A DNA stretch of 64,000 bases from Paraburkholderia aromaticivorans (GCF_002278075.1 NZ_CP022990.1:2790001-2854000), one strand, 5' to 3'. Counted from the first letter of the stretch, positions 50,847 through 59,948 are shown. The notes: generated from the sequence alone by a model not told the origin. Program-made: numbers and translations.

Positions 50847-51665
50847 ATGGATACGTGGATGCGGTTCATGTCGGGCGACGGCGGCGTCGTGTTCGGCCGT
50901 GTGGAGGGGGGCTATCTGCACGAATATGAAAGTCTCGATCAGGCGGTGCCGACCGGCGCCGTGCTGTCGACGCGCGCACTAACCCCGCTCGCGCCATGCG
51001 CGCCGGGCAAGATTGTCGCGCTGTGGAATAACTATCACGCGCTGGCCGCGAAGCTCGACAAGCCCGTGCCGTCTCACCCGCTCTTTCTGCTCAAGCCGGC
51101 GGGGTCGGTGATCGGCGCGGGTGAACCGATCCGGCGGCCGCTCAGCTACACCGGCAAGATCGTTTATGAGGGCGAGCTTGGCATCGTGATCGGGCGCCGC
51201 TGCCGCGACGCGAGTGTCGAAGAAGCCGCCGCAGCGATCTTCGGCTATACGCTCGTGAACGACGTCACGGCTGCGGATCTGCTGAACGAGAATCCGCACT
51301 TTCCGCAATGGTGCCGCGCGAAGGGCTTCGACACGTTTTGTTGTATCGGGCCGGCGATCGTCTCCGGTTTCGACTGGCAGCGCGCGCGGCTTGTCACGAC
51401 GCTCGACGGCGTGGAGCGGCAGGACTATCCGCTCGCCGACATGGTTTTCTCGCCCGCCGAGCAGGTCAGTCTCATCTCGCAGGATCTCACGCTCGAACCG
51501 GGCGATGTGATTGCGTGCGGCACGTCGGTCGGTGTCGGTTCGATCAAGGATGGCGCGACGGTGTCGATCACGGTCGATGGGATCGGCACCCTGAGCAATA
51601 CGTTGAGCGCCGCGCGAGCGGGCACCGCGGCCGGCGCCGAGCCTGTCGTGGCAGGCGCCATCTGA
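50847..51665 (+). CDS. Fumarylacetoacetate hydrolase family protein
   Basis: 272 residues with the FAH C-terminal domain: YEGELGIVIGRR with metal-binding Glu residues, VNDVTAADLL and KGFDTFCCIGPAIVSGF. Family members hydrolyse, decarboxylate or isomerise 2-keto/diketo acids; some decarboxylate oxaloacetate. It is 25 bases after frc in the same operon, where oxc might be expected. Its substrate in oxalate metabolism is unknown. Confidence 0.88.
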   Translation: MDTWMRFMSGDGGVVFGRVEGGYLHEYESLDQAVPTGAVLSTRALTPLAPCAPGKIVALWNNYHALAAKLDKPVPSHPLFLLKPAGSVIGAGEPIRRPLSYTGKIVYEGELGIVIGRRCRDASVEEAAAAIFGYTLVNDVTAADLLNENPHFPQWCRAKGFDTFCCIGPAIVSGFDWQRARLVTTLDGVERQDYPLADMVFSPAEQVSLISQDLTLEPGDVIACGTSVGVGSIKDGATVSITVDGIGTLSNTLSAARAGTAAGAEPVVAGAI

Positions 51666-51730
51666 ACGGTTCACTGACTTCGCGTTGCATGGGGCGCGTG
51701 CCCCATGCATGCCGACACGGAGGAGCTCGT

Positions 51731-52684
51731 ATGCCGCTAGCGTATGACAGTGCCGTCTGGGGTTCGCTGGCTGTTGTGGTTGCTTTCGCGTTGGCCGTTG
51801 CGCTTGCCGCGCTCGGGCAGGTGGTCGGGCAACTGCAGCTCGAACGGCGCTCGAGGCGCCGCCCTGACTGGCACGCCGGCGTTTTGGCGGCCGCGCTTGC
51901 GGGGCTTCTCGCAGCCGGCGTGGGCGCGGGCAACGGCGTGGCCGGCGCTGCTGTGGCGGGCGCGGGGCTCGGCGCCTGGCTGACGCGCCGACGCAACCTG
52001 ACGCGGCGGCCGCGCCTCGTCGCGCTGATGGGCAGCGGCATGGGGCTCGCCGTCATGTCGGGCGGTTTTGCGCGTTATCTATCGTCGGCGGTGCAGGCGA
52101 ACGTCGAGCGCGTTGAACTTTGTATCGCCGTGTTCATAGGCGCGTTGATCTTCGCCACATCGGCGATTGCGTTCTGCAAACTGCGCGGTGCGCTGGAACG
52201 CGCCGCGGTGGTGCGACCCGGTCACGACATCGTCAATCTGCTTGCGCTGCTGCTGTGTGGTTGGCTCGGCTACGGCTTCGTCACCGAACAGGCCCAGCCG
52301 TTCGGACTCGCCGCGCTACTCGCGATGAGTGCGGTGGCGTGCGCGATGGGTGTTCATCTGATGATCAGCCGCGAGTATTCCGATGCCCGCGCCGATGCCC
52401 GCGCCAATGCCCGCGAGTACGGCCACGATTCAGGCGCGCTAGCGTTTGCGGCGCGTTGCCATAGCCATGGTCCGACGACCGACAGACGCGGGCTGCTGGC
52501 ACGAATCGAATGGCGCGGCGGCGAGGAGCAGGCCTGGACGCTGCGCGACGCCACGCGAGGCGATGTGCGCACGGCCGCCTACCCACGCTGTCGAAGCGAG
52601 CGACACAGCGTGAACGGAGAAGGGCGACAACGCATGTGCGCTCACCATCGATCCACCCGCGCCACGACACGGCGTGTCTCATGA
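51731..52684 (+). CDS. Truncated PntB-like membrane protein (transhydrogenase beta domain II remnant)
   Basis: 317 residues from ATG 51731 with AGGAGC upstream. Residues about 10-212 align by eye to the membrane domain of NAD(P) transhydrogenase subunit beta: VERVELCIAVFIGALIFATS and RPGHDIVNLLALLL match its helices. The proton-channel His of PntB (in the ALLHSFVG segment) is Gly here (VALMGSGMG). The NADP-binding domain III is absent; after MGVHLMISRE the sequence becomes unrelated, low-complexity and arginine-rich. It is either a decaying remnant or a recruited membrane protein of the frc operon. Confidence 0.65.
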   Translation: MPLAYDSAVWGSLAVVVAFALAVALAALGQVVGQLQLERRSRRRPDWHAGVLAAALAGLLAAGVGAGNGVAGAAVAGAGLGAWLTRRRNLTRRPRLVALMGSGMGLAVMSGGFARYLSSAVQANVERVELCIAVFIGALIFATSAIAFCKLRGALERAAVVRPGHDIVNLLALLLCGWLGYGFVTEQAQPFGLAALLAMSAVACAMGVHLMISREYSDARADARANAREYGHDSGALAFAARCHSHGPTTDRRGLLARIEWRGGEEQAWTLRDATRGDVRTAAYPRCRSERHSVNGEGRQRMCAHHRSTRATTRRVS

Positions 52685-52746
52685 ATGCACGCGCAGATAG
52701 AACGGCAGGCACGGCGCAAAGCGGCTTCGCGACGCAGCCGATGTTC

Positions 52747-53052
52747 TCAGCCGCCGGTCGACGCGAACTCGCTGAAGTACTGGCACTTCTTGTGCAAAAT
52801 CAGTTGAGCGAGAAAGTCCGCGTCGTAGGCCCGATGAAGGTGGCCGTGGAACCGCTCGATGTAGGCGGTGATCCGGGCTGCTTCGCTGTTGAATTCCTTG
52901 AGCACGTCGAGCGTGGCGCGGTCCCAGCGAAAGCGCAGGCCGAGGTCGCTGAAAGCGGCGTTGTATGCGCTCAGGTGGGCGTCGTCGGGATGGATCGCGG
53001 CAGCACGCGCCGCGTGCGCGCTCGTATGAGATTGAACCGAAGCGTGATTCAT
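52747..53052 (-). CDS. 101-residue protein of unknown function
   Basis: ATG 53052 follows a strong AGGAGG ribosome site. The product is helical and soluble: MNHASVQSHTSAHAARAAAI at the start and FLAQLILHKKCQYFSEFAS near the end. It is between the oxalate operon and a LysR regulator, on the LysR strand. No family recognised. The ribosome site and the amino-acid composition support a real gene. Confidence 0.65.
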   Translation of the reverse strand: MNHASVQSHTSAHAARAAAIHPDDAHLSAYNAAFSDLGLRFRWDRATLDVLKEFNSEAARITAYIERFHGHLHRAYDADFLAQLILHKKCQYFSEFASTGG

Positions 53053-53148
53053 GATCGGCCTCCTGGGCAGACGAGTGATGGAACCCGCTTGCAGCATAGA
53101 AGTCCTGATGAATATGCAATAGTTAAATTTTCATTGGTTCTCCATAGC

Positions 53149-54096
53149 CTACTGCTTATACACGCTCAATTCCTTGACGCGCGTGATCTTCTCGATGAGA
53201 TTCGCGCCTTCTTCCATGAGAAAACGTTTGAAGGCGACCGCAACCGGTGGCAGGCGCTTGTTCTTGCGGTGTACCACGTACCAGTTGAGCATGACCGGAA
53301 AGCTCTCGACATCGAGCACGACAAGATGGCCGACCTGCAGTTCGAGGCTGATCGTATGCGCCGACAGAAACGCGATACCCATGCCCGCGATCACGGCCTG
53401 CTTGATCGTCTCGGTGCTCTTGATCTCCATTGCGATCTTCAGGTTGGAAAGGCGCCCGGCGAAACCCTCTTCCATCGAATTCCACGTGTCCGAGCCGCGT
53501 TCCCGCACGATAAAAGCTTCATTGGCCAACTGGCCGATCTTGATGTTGCGCTTATGAGCGAGCGGATGCGTGGGCGCCGCCACGATCACATACGGGTGCG
53601 GCGCGAACGGTTCGTTGGTCGCGTCGGTTTCGTGGGGCGGGCGCACCATCACCGCGAGATCGGTCTGATTGGTCGCGAGCTGATGCAGCAGTTCCTCGCG
53701 GTTGTGCACGGCGAGATTGAGCACGACGCCCGAGTAGCGGCGCGTGAATTCGGCCAGCAGTCGCGGAAAGAAGTAGTCGCCCGCACTGATCACCGCGACA
53801 TTCAGCTTGCCGCCCGAGACACCCTTGAGCTGACTCATCGCCTCGTCCACTTCGTGGAACTGCTGGATGATCGCGCGACTGTAGTGAAGCATTTCGGTGC
53901 CGGCCGGCGTCAGATAGATTTTTTTACCGAGTTGTTCGAACAGCGGCAGCCCGGCGTGTTCTTCGAGTTGCCGGACCTGAGTGGAGACGGCCGGCTGGGT
54001 GAGATGCAGTTCCTCGGCGGCGCGCGAGAAGCTCAGGTGGCGCGCCACCGTTTCGAAAACCTTCAGTTGCCGCAGAGTCGCATTTCGCATCGTCAT
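53149..54096 (-). CDS. LysR-family transcriptional regulator
   Basis: 315 residues. The N-terminal HTH is TLRQLKVFETVARHLSFSRAAEELHLTQPAVS without gaps, and the substrate-binding domain (about 90-300) is complete (GKLNVAVISAGDYFFPRL, GMGIAFLSAHTI). It resembles the CbbR branch. It diverges from the second OFA transporter, its probable target, with a 410-base regulatory gap between. Confidence 0.9.
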   Translation of the reverse strand: MTMRNATLRQLKVFETVARHLSFSRAAEELHLTQPAVSTQVRQLEEHAGLPLFEQLGKKIYLTPAGTEMLHYSRAIIQQFHEVDEAMSQLKGVSGGKLNVAVISAGDYFFPRLLAEFTRRYSGVVLNLAVHNREELLHQLATNQTDLAVMVRPPHETDATNEPFAPHPYVIVAAPTHPLAHKRNIKIGQLANEAFIVRERGSDTWNSMEEGFAGRLSNLKIAMEIKSTETIKQAVIAGMGIAFLSAHTISLELQVGHLVVLDVESFPVMLNWYVVHRKNKRLPPVAVAFKRFLMEEGANLIEKITRVKELSVYKQ

Positions 54097-54505
54097 GACC
54101 GATGTATAAGCAAATGTGAATCAACATAATAACAAACTTTAATTATTAGTAATTCAGCAATGACCCTAGCATGACTCTTATAAGAAAGCGGAATTGCCGC
54201 CGCAGAAGTGGCCGAAGTACTCGGGTTAACGCTGGGATTTCAGGCCCCGTGGAGCGGGCGACCGGAGCCTGGTCGCAATACGCGGCGTTAATTGATCGGA
54301 ATAAAGCACTTTCGAAAATGCGATGATTTAAGCCGGTTGATTTTTAAAGCAGCGGATTAAAGACGTAAATATCAGATATTCCCGAGGGCGCGGCTTTTCG
54401 GGTCATAACCATAAGGTGGGATGTATACAGCGCGGCGTGTCCCCAAGCGGGACTTCCTTCGGGACGTTGGCCGGCTGCACTAAATAAATAGTGGAGACAA
54501 GGCTC
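54097..54505. other. 409-bp divergent region between lysR and the second OFA gene
   Basis: AT-rich near the LysR gene, with AATTA-TTAG-TAATT (54141-54154) as a possible LysR-type box. The right part holds the inverted copy C of the hairpin repeat (54431-54480). No gene is supported. Confidence 0.5.
54431..54480 (-). repeat. Hairpin repeat, copy C, inverted, in the second OFA leader
   Basis: On the minus strand it reads GTGCAGCCGGCCAACGTCCC then GAAGGAAGTCCCGCTTGG and GGAC. It shares the order GTGC-GC-GCC, CC-GAAGTCCC and the GTCCC/GGGAC stem with copy A at 9451. The loop is GCTTG. It ends 25 bases before the transporter ATG but is transcribed in the opposite sense relative to copies A and B. 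Confidence 0.6.
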
Positions 54506-55849
54506 ATGGACGAAATCACTCAGCAGATCAAAGCCCCCGTGTTTTGGGCGAACCGTTGGTGGCAACTCGTCATCGGCATGGTGTGCATGGCATTGGTCGC
54601 CAATCTTCAATACGCGTGGACCTTGTTCGTCACGCCGATGAACGCGCGACATCACTGGGGCGAAGCGTCGATTCAGCTTGCGTTCGCGATCTTCATTCTG
54701 ACTGAGACGTGGCTCGTGCCGCTCGAAGGCTGGCTCGTCGACCGATTCGGGCCTCGGCCCGTGGTCGCGGGCGGCGCCGTGTGCGCGGGCATTGCGTGGG
54801 TGATGAATTCATATGTGACGACCTTGCCGATGCTGTACGTGTCCGCGGTCATCGCCGGGATCGGTGCGGGCGGCGTGTACGGCACATGCGTGGGCAATGC
54901 GTTGAAATGGTTTCCGGACCGGCGCGGTCTCGCGGCGGGTCTCACGGCGGCGGGCTTCGGCGCGGGCGCCGCGGTGACGGTGATTCCGATCGCCAACATG
55001 ATTACGCGGTCGGGCTATGAGCACACGTTCTTCTTCTTCGGCATTCTGCAAGGCGGATGCATTCTGGCGCTCGCACTGTTGCTGAAAAAGCCGAATTTGC
55101 GCCAGCAAGCCGCTCCGAAGAAGAAGTTCGCCGTCTCGAAGGTGGACTTCACGCCGGGTCAGATGATCAAGGCGCCGGTGTTCTGGGTGATCTACGTGTC
55201 GTTCGTGGCGGTGGCCGCGGGCGGCTTGATGGCGACCGCGCAGATCGGTCCGATCGCGAAAGACTGGGGCCTCGCACGCATTCCGATGACGATCTTCGGC
55301 ATGACCTTGCCGCTGCTGACCGCCACGCTTTCCATCGACAATGTCTGCAACGGCTTTACGCGTCCGCTGTGCGGCTTCATCTCCGACAAGCTCGGCCGCG
55401 AAAATACGATGTTCGTGATCTTCATCGGCGAAGGGTTGGCATTGCTCGGCTTGATGCAATACGGCACCAACCCGTATGCGTTCATGACGTTCGCGGCGTT
55501 GATCTTCCTCTTCTGGGGCGAGATCTTTTCGATCTTCCCGGCGATCTGCGCCGATACCTTCGGCAGCAAGTACGCGGCGGCCAATGCGGGCACCTTGTAC
55601 ACCGCGAAGGGCACGGCCTCGCTGCTGGTGCCGATTGCCTCGGTTCTATCGGCGACGGGCGGCTGGAACCTCGTCTTTATCGTCTCCGCCACGGTGACGA
55701 TCGCCGCGGGCATCGCGGCCAAATTCATACTGGCCCCGATGCGCGCGCGCTGGATCGAAACGCACAACGAGCCTCAGGGTGTGCTGGCGGTGGCCGGCGC
55801 CGGCCAGGCCTCGCGGCTGAGTCACTGGCCTGAGCAGACAGGGGAATAG
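54506..55849 (+). CDS. Second OFA-family MFS transporter (oxalate/formate-type)
   Basis: 447 residues from ATG 54506 with GGAGAC upstream. Twelve membrane helices; LQYAWTLFVTPMNARHHW and GVYGTCVGNALKWFPDRRGL are OFA marks, and SDKLGRENTMFVIF is the second-half loop. It is a likely oxalate or carboxylate antiporter. Unlike the first OFA gene, it is not followed by a small-subunit gene: a LysR gene starts 30 bases later. Confidence 0.88.
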   Translation: MDEITQQIKAPVFWANRWWQLVIGMVCMALVANLQYAWTLFVTPMNARHHWGEASIQLAFAIFILTETWLVPLEGWLVDRFGPRPVVAGGAVCAGIAWVMNSYVTTLPMLYVSAVIAGIGAGGVYGTCVGNALKWFPDRRGLAAGLTAAGFGAGAAVTVIPIANMITRSGYEHTFFFFGILQGGCILALALLLKKPNLRQQAAPKKKFAVSKVDFTPGQMIKAPVFWVIYVSFVAVAAGGLMATAQIGPIAKDWGLARIPMTIFGMTLPLLTATLSIDNVCNGFTRPLCGFISDKLGRENTMFVIFIGEGLALLGLMQYGTNPYAFMTFAALIFLFWGEIFSIFPAICADTFGSKYAAANAGTLYTAKGTASLLVPIASVLSATGGWNLVFIVSATVTIAAGIAAKFILAPMRARWIETHNEPQGVLAVAGAGQASRLSHWPEQTGE

Positions 55850-55879
55850 GGTGAGCGCCCCGCTCCCGGCAGTCATGTC

Positions 55880-56956
55880 ATGAATGTTTCGTTGCAGCAA
55901 CTCAAGGTGTTTGTCGCCGTTGCGCGTGAGCGAAGCTTCACGCGCGCGGCGCGTGAGTTCGAGTTGACACAATCGGCGGTGAGCCGTTGCGTGCGCGAAC
56001 TCGAAGAAGCCGTCGAACTGAAACTGTTCGACCGTACCACTCGCCAGGTTGAATTGACTCATGCGGGTGCAAGTCTCGAACGAAGGATTGGCCGGCTGCT
56101 CGATGAAATCGAACTGACGCTGCGAGAAGAGCGGGCCGCTTACGACGGCCACACTGGCGTCGTGGTGCTGGCAAGCAATCCGGTGTTGTCGTCGAGCTGG
56201 GTGGCGCAGGGTCTCGCACGCTGCGCGGCGGCTTTTCCCGAACTGAACGTCTCTGTCAGGGATCAACCCCAGAGTGGTGTGCTCGCGAGCGTCGAGCAAG
56301 GCGAGGTGGATTTCGGCGTGGTTTCGCTGGCCGAGCCGCTCGCCGGCGATCTGTTGCATGCGCAAGTGGTTTTCACGACGCCGCTCCACGCGGTGATGCC
56401 GGCTGCGCATCCGCTGGCACGCCATGCCACCGTCGCATGGAGCGCATTGCACGAATGGGCCCTCGTTACCCTGAATGCCGACGCCGGCGTGCGCGCGGCG
56501 CTCGAACTCGCCTTCAATACGAACGGCGTGAAGCGCAGGCCGGTGCAGGAATTCGGGCATGTCGCGGCGGTGTTGCGCATGGTCGAACTGGGGCTTGGCG
56601 TCGGCATCTTGCCCATTGACGCGCATTGGCCCGCGATTGGTCCGTCACTCGTCAGCCGTCCGCTCGGGCCCGGCATGAATCTGACGACGCTGCTCGTGCA
56701 TCGCCGCAACCGTTCCCTCCGACCCAACGCCGCAGCGGCGTGGGCGCAATTCTCCGCGCCCGCCTGCGTGACTTCACCTGCCGACGACGTGTCGCCGTTC
56801 GCTTCGCCCGTGCGAACGGCATCGACCGATGCGCGCGGCGACGCCGTACTCCAGGAGCCCCGGCCACGCCCCTTATCCCCAACCGATTCGCAAGCATTCA
56901 GCCCATGCGATTTCTCCGCCAGCATCTCAAGCAAGGAGCTTCATGATGGAAACTGA
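55880..56956 (+). CDS. LysR-family regulator with C-terminal extension
   Basis: 358 residues, longer than the usual 300. The HTH is QQLKVFVAVARERSFTRAAR with SAVSRCVRELEE; the effector domain ends near residue 300 (LLVHRRNRSLRPNAAAAWAQ). The last 55 residues are disordered and overlap the aldehyde dehydrogenase start by 14 bases. It lies between a transporter and the dehydrogenase and probably regulates one of them. Confidence 0.87.
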   Translation: MNVSLQQLKVFVAVARERSFTRAAREFELTQSAVSRCVRELEEAVELKLFDRTTRQVELTHAGASLERRIGRLLDEIELTLREERAAYDGHTGVVVLASNPVLSSSWVAQGLARCAAAFPELNVSVRDQPQSGVLASVEQGEVDFGVVSLAEPLAGDLLHAQVVFTTPLHAVMPAAHPLARHATVAWSALHEWALVTLNADAGVRAALELAFNTNGVKRRPVQEFGHVAAVLRMVELGLGVGILPIDAHWPAIGPSLVSRPLGPGMNLTTLLVHRRNRSLRPNAAAAWAQFSAPACVTSPADDVSPFASPVRTASTDARGDAVLQEPRPRPLSPTDSQAFSPCDFSASISSKELHDGN

Positions 56957-58397
56957 AACCGACCTCAGGCGCCATGATCTGCTGATCGACGGCAAGCGTT
57001 TGCCGCCCGGCACCGGCGAATATTCCGTCGATATCAACCCCGCCACCGAAGAGCCGATCGCGCTGGTCGCGCAAGGCAGCGCCGCCGACGTGGATGCGGC
57101 CGTAAGCGCGGCACGCGCCGCATTGAAAGTATGGAACGCGATACGGACCGCTGAGCGCGGCCGCATTCTGATGCGTCTGGCCGCCCTGATGCGGGCGAAC
57201 CTGGAGGAACTCGCCGCACTCGAAAGTCTCGACGCCGGCAAGCCGATCGCCGCGGTGATGCGCCAGGACATCCCGGCCGCGATCGATACGCTCGAATACT
57301 ACGCAGGCTGGTGCGACAAGATCAACGGCCAGGTCGTGCCCGTGCGCCCCGATGCATTGACGTACACGCTGCGCGAACCGGTCGGTGTGGTCGCCGCGAT
57401 CGTGCCGTGGAACTTCCCGCTGATGATCGGCATGTGGAAGATCGCGCCGGCGCTCGCGTGCGGTTGTACGTTGATCGTCAAGCCCGCGGAGATCACCCCG
57501 CTCAGCGCATTGCGTATCGGCGAACTCGCACTTGAAGCGGGCGTGCCGCCGGGCGTGCTGAACATCGTCACCGGCAAGGGACGCGTGGTCGGCGATGCGC
57601 TGGTCGCGCATCCCGGCGTCGACAAGGTGACCTTCACGGGCTCGCCCTCCGTGGGGCGCGGCATTCTGCAAGGTGCGGCCGGCAATTTCAAACGCGTCAC
57701 GCTGGAGCTCGGCGGTAAATCCGCCAACCTGATTTTCCCGGATGCCAATCTCGACAACGCGGTGCGCGCCGCGGCGGCCGGGATCTTCTTCAACACCGGC
57801 CAGGTGTGTTCGGCGGGCTCGCGCATTCTCGCTCATCGCGATGTGTACGACGAAGTGGTCGAGCGCCTGGCCGCTCGCGCGAAGTCGATCAAGGTCGGCG
57901 ATCCATCGTCGCGCGAAACGTCGATGGGACCGCTCATCTCGGCCGCGCAAATGAAGACGGTGCTGGGCTATGTCGAAACAGGGCGCGCCGAAGGGGCGTC
58001 GCTCGTGACAGGTGGCGCGCGGGTGGGCGAGCGCGGCTTCTTTGTCGAGCCGACCGTCTTTGCCGACGTCGAGCATGAAATGCGCATTTCGCAGGAAGAG
58101 ATCTTCGGGCCGGTGGCGAGCGTGCTTCGCTTTAACGATGAAGCCGACGCGATACGGATTGCCAACGGCACGTTGTATAGCCTCGCCGCGGGCGTGTGGA
58201 GCGCGGATATCGGTCGCGTGCACCGGGTGGCGCGGGATCTGAGGGCGGGGACCGTGTGGATCAACACCTACGGCTATACCGATGTGCGTTTGCCTTGGGG
58301 AGGGTCCGGCGACTCGGGTTTCGGCCGCGAACACGGCGACGTTGCGATTGAAAACTTCACCGAGCCCAAGGCGGTGTGGCTCGCGATCGACCAGTAG
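56943..58397 (+). CDS. NAD(P)-dependent aldehyde dehydrogenase
   Basis: 484 residues from ATG 56943 with AAGGAG upstream. The cofactor-binding motif is FTGSPSVGRG, the general base Glu is in LELGGKS, the catalytic Cys in GQVCSAGSR, and the C-terminal part has EEIFGPV. It oxidises an aldehyde to an acid; substrate not readable. It overlaps the LysR gene by 14 bases and ends with a strong terminator. Confidence 0.93.
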   Translation: MMETETDLRRHDLLIDGKRLPPGTGEYSVDINPATEEPIALVAQGSAADVDAAVSAARAALKVWNAIRTAERGRILMRLAALMRANLEELAALESLDAGKPIAAVMRQDIPAAIDTLEYYAGWCDKINGQVVPVRPDALTYTLREPVGVVAAIVPWNFPLMIGMWKIAPALACGCTLIVKPAEITPLSALRIGELALEAGVPPGVLNIVTGKGRVVGDALVAHPGVDKVTFTGSPSVGRGILQGAAGNFKRVTLELGGKSANLIFPDANLDNAVRAAAAGIFFNTGQVCSAGSRILAHRDVYDEVVERLAARAKSIKVGDPSSRETSMGPLISAAQMKTVLGYVETGRAEGASLVTGGARVGERGFFVEPTVFADVEHEMRISQEEIFGPVASVLRFNDEADAIRIANGTLYSLAAGVWSADIGRVHRVARDLRAGTVWINTYGYTDVRLPWGGSGDSGFGREHGDVAIENFTEPKAVWLAIDQ

Positions 58398-58406
58398 GGC
58401 TAAATG

Positions 58407-58445
58407 AAAAGAGGATAGGACGCGCGTGGCGTTCGATCCTCTTTT
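58407..58445 (+). terminator. Intrinsic terminator after the aldehyde dehydrogenase
   Basis: AAAAGAGGAT (58407-58416) pairs perfectly with ATCCTCTTTT (58436-58445); the inner ACGC/GCGT adds stability. With A and T runs on both flanks it works in both directions, serving also the convergent reductase gene. Confidence 0.85.
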
Positions 58446-58509
58446 GTCTGCCGCCTCTTTTGCCTGCTGCCGTGCCGCTGCGAGGTCTCTCGATTCCCCT
58501 TTCCTGCTC

Positions 58510-59487
58510 TCAATCCCCCTGCAACGCCATCCGTTCACGCAGTTTGATGAGCGCGAGGACGACGTCGACAGTCGGCGTGGGTTCGCCGACGAGGCGGCCC
58601 ATTTCCTGCACGACCGTCAGGAGCGGATCGATCTCCATCGGACGACGATTCTCCAGGTCGACGAGGGTCGAGGTCTTATGCGCGCCGACCGCACCCGCGC
58701 CGTCAATGCGCTTTTCCACATCGACGCGAAAGTGCACGCCGAATTGATCTGCAATGCGCTTGGCCTCGAGCATCATCGTGCGCGATACGGCGCGCGTGCC
58801 GGGGTCGCTGGTGAGCACGTCGAGCGTGGCATGCGTCAGGGCGCTGATCGGGTTGAAGCACAGATTGCCCCATAGCTTGAGCCAGATTTCGTCGCGGATA
58901 TTGTCGCGGATCGGTGCTTCGAAACCCGCCGCCTGCATGATTTCGTGCAGTTGCTGAATGCGTGGCGTGCGTTCGCCGCTCGGCTCGCCGATCGGGAATT
59001 TCTTGCCGTACACATGCTTGATGACACCGGGTTCGACGATTTCGGCGGCGGGATAGAGCACGCAGCCGATCGCCCGTTCAGGCCCGAGCTTCGTCCATTG
59101 ACCGCCGTCGGGGTCGACACTCGCGAGCCGCGTGCCGGCGAATCTGCCGCCGTGCTGATAGAAGTACCAGTAAGGAATGCCGTTGACGCCCGTGACGATC
59201 GCCGTGTGTTTGCCGAGCAGCGGCTGCATGGTGTCGACCACGCCGGGCAGCGAATGCGCTTTCAGCGTGACGATCACGAAGTCCTGCACGCCGAGTTCGC
59301 GAGGGTCGGACGTGCAGCGTACCGGCGCGCTGAACGTCTCGCCGTCCATGATCAAGCGCGCGCCGTGTTCCCGCATGGCCGCGAGATGCGCGCCGCGCGC
59401 GACGAAACTCACATCCGCGCCGGCGCGTGCCAACTGCACACCCATCAAGCCGCCGATCGCTCCCGCTCCGAAGACACAGATCTTCAT
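58510..59487 (-). CDS. Ketopantoate reductase family (PanE/ApbA-like) protein
   Basis: 325 residues from ATG 59487 with GGAG upstream. N-terminal Rossmann motif KICVFGAGAIGGLMGVQLA; the catalytic Lys/Asn lie in WLKLWGNLCFNPIS and the distal Glu in RRPMEIDPL. Classic members reduce 2-dehydropantoate with NADPH in pantothenate synthesis; paralogs act on other 2-keto acids. No pan genes are adjacent, so the specific role is open. Confidence 0.87.
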   Translation of the reverse strand: MKICVFGAGAIGGLMGVQLARAGADVSFVARGAHLAAMREHGARLIMDGETFSAPVRCTSDPRELGVQDFVIVTLKAHSLPGVVDTMQPLLGKHTAIVTGVNGIPYWYFYQHGGRFAGTRLASVDPDGGQWTKLGPERAIGCVLYPAAEIVEPGVIKHVYGKKFPIGEPSGERTPRIQQLHEIMQAAGFEAPIRDNIRDEIWLKLWGNLCFNPISALTHATLDVLTSDPGTRAVSRTMMLEAKRIADQFGVHFRVDVEKRIDGAGAVGAHKTSTLVDLENRRPMEIDPLLTVVQEMGRLVGEPTPTVDVVLALIKLRERMALQGD

Positions 59488-59948
59488 GATGCCGCTCCTC
59501 TGACGATGAATAGTCGTTTGCCCGGTGCCGTCTCTCGCCGTGCACGGTTTGCGGGTCACTGCTTGAGCATAAGGGGAGGCGATGATTGCAGATAGTTAAA
59601 GTTTCTTGGTGGGTGCATTAGGGATAGGTTATGGACCAAGGGTAACCGCGATGTTTTTGGAGCATTCGGAGCCAGTCTGAAACTCGGATTCGCAAGCTGA
59701 CGAATGCGGCGCAGGATTGGGAAATTTCCCATCTTTCGGCGATCGTGGTGCAGGCAGAATGCGATCTCTTCGAAAGGTGATGCATTCGGTTGGCATTGCA
59801 AACGGACTGTATTGAGAGTGATGCCATGGAACCGAGGACAGTTTTGGACTATTCCGTCATGTTCGCGTATGTAGCACCGGTGAACTGCCTGCGCGGCGTC
59901 GAAGCCGGTGTTCCGCTTCGCCACCCCGTGGCGCGGTAGGGCGGCACA
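59488..59948. other. 461-bp region upstream of the exopolysaccharide operon
   Basis: No gene supported; frames are short and lack ribosome sites. It should hold the promoter of the polysaccharide operon. A small hairpin CGCCAC-CCC-GTGGCG (59919-59933) lies 16 bases before the first ATG. A sequence loosely like an ops element follows it but does not match well. Confidence 0.45.

Noticed and set aside
59931..59941. ops-like element (GCGCGGTAGGG) before the exopolysaccharide operon
   Set aside because: Too few matches to the ops consensus, and no JUMPstart context.
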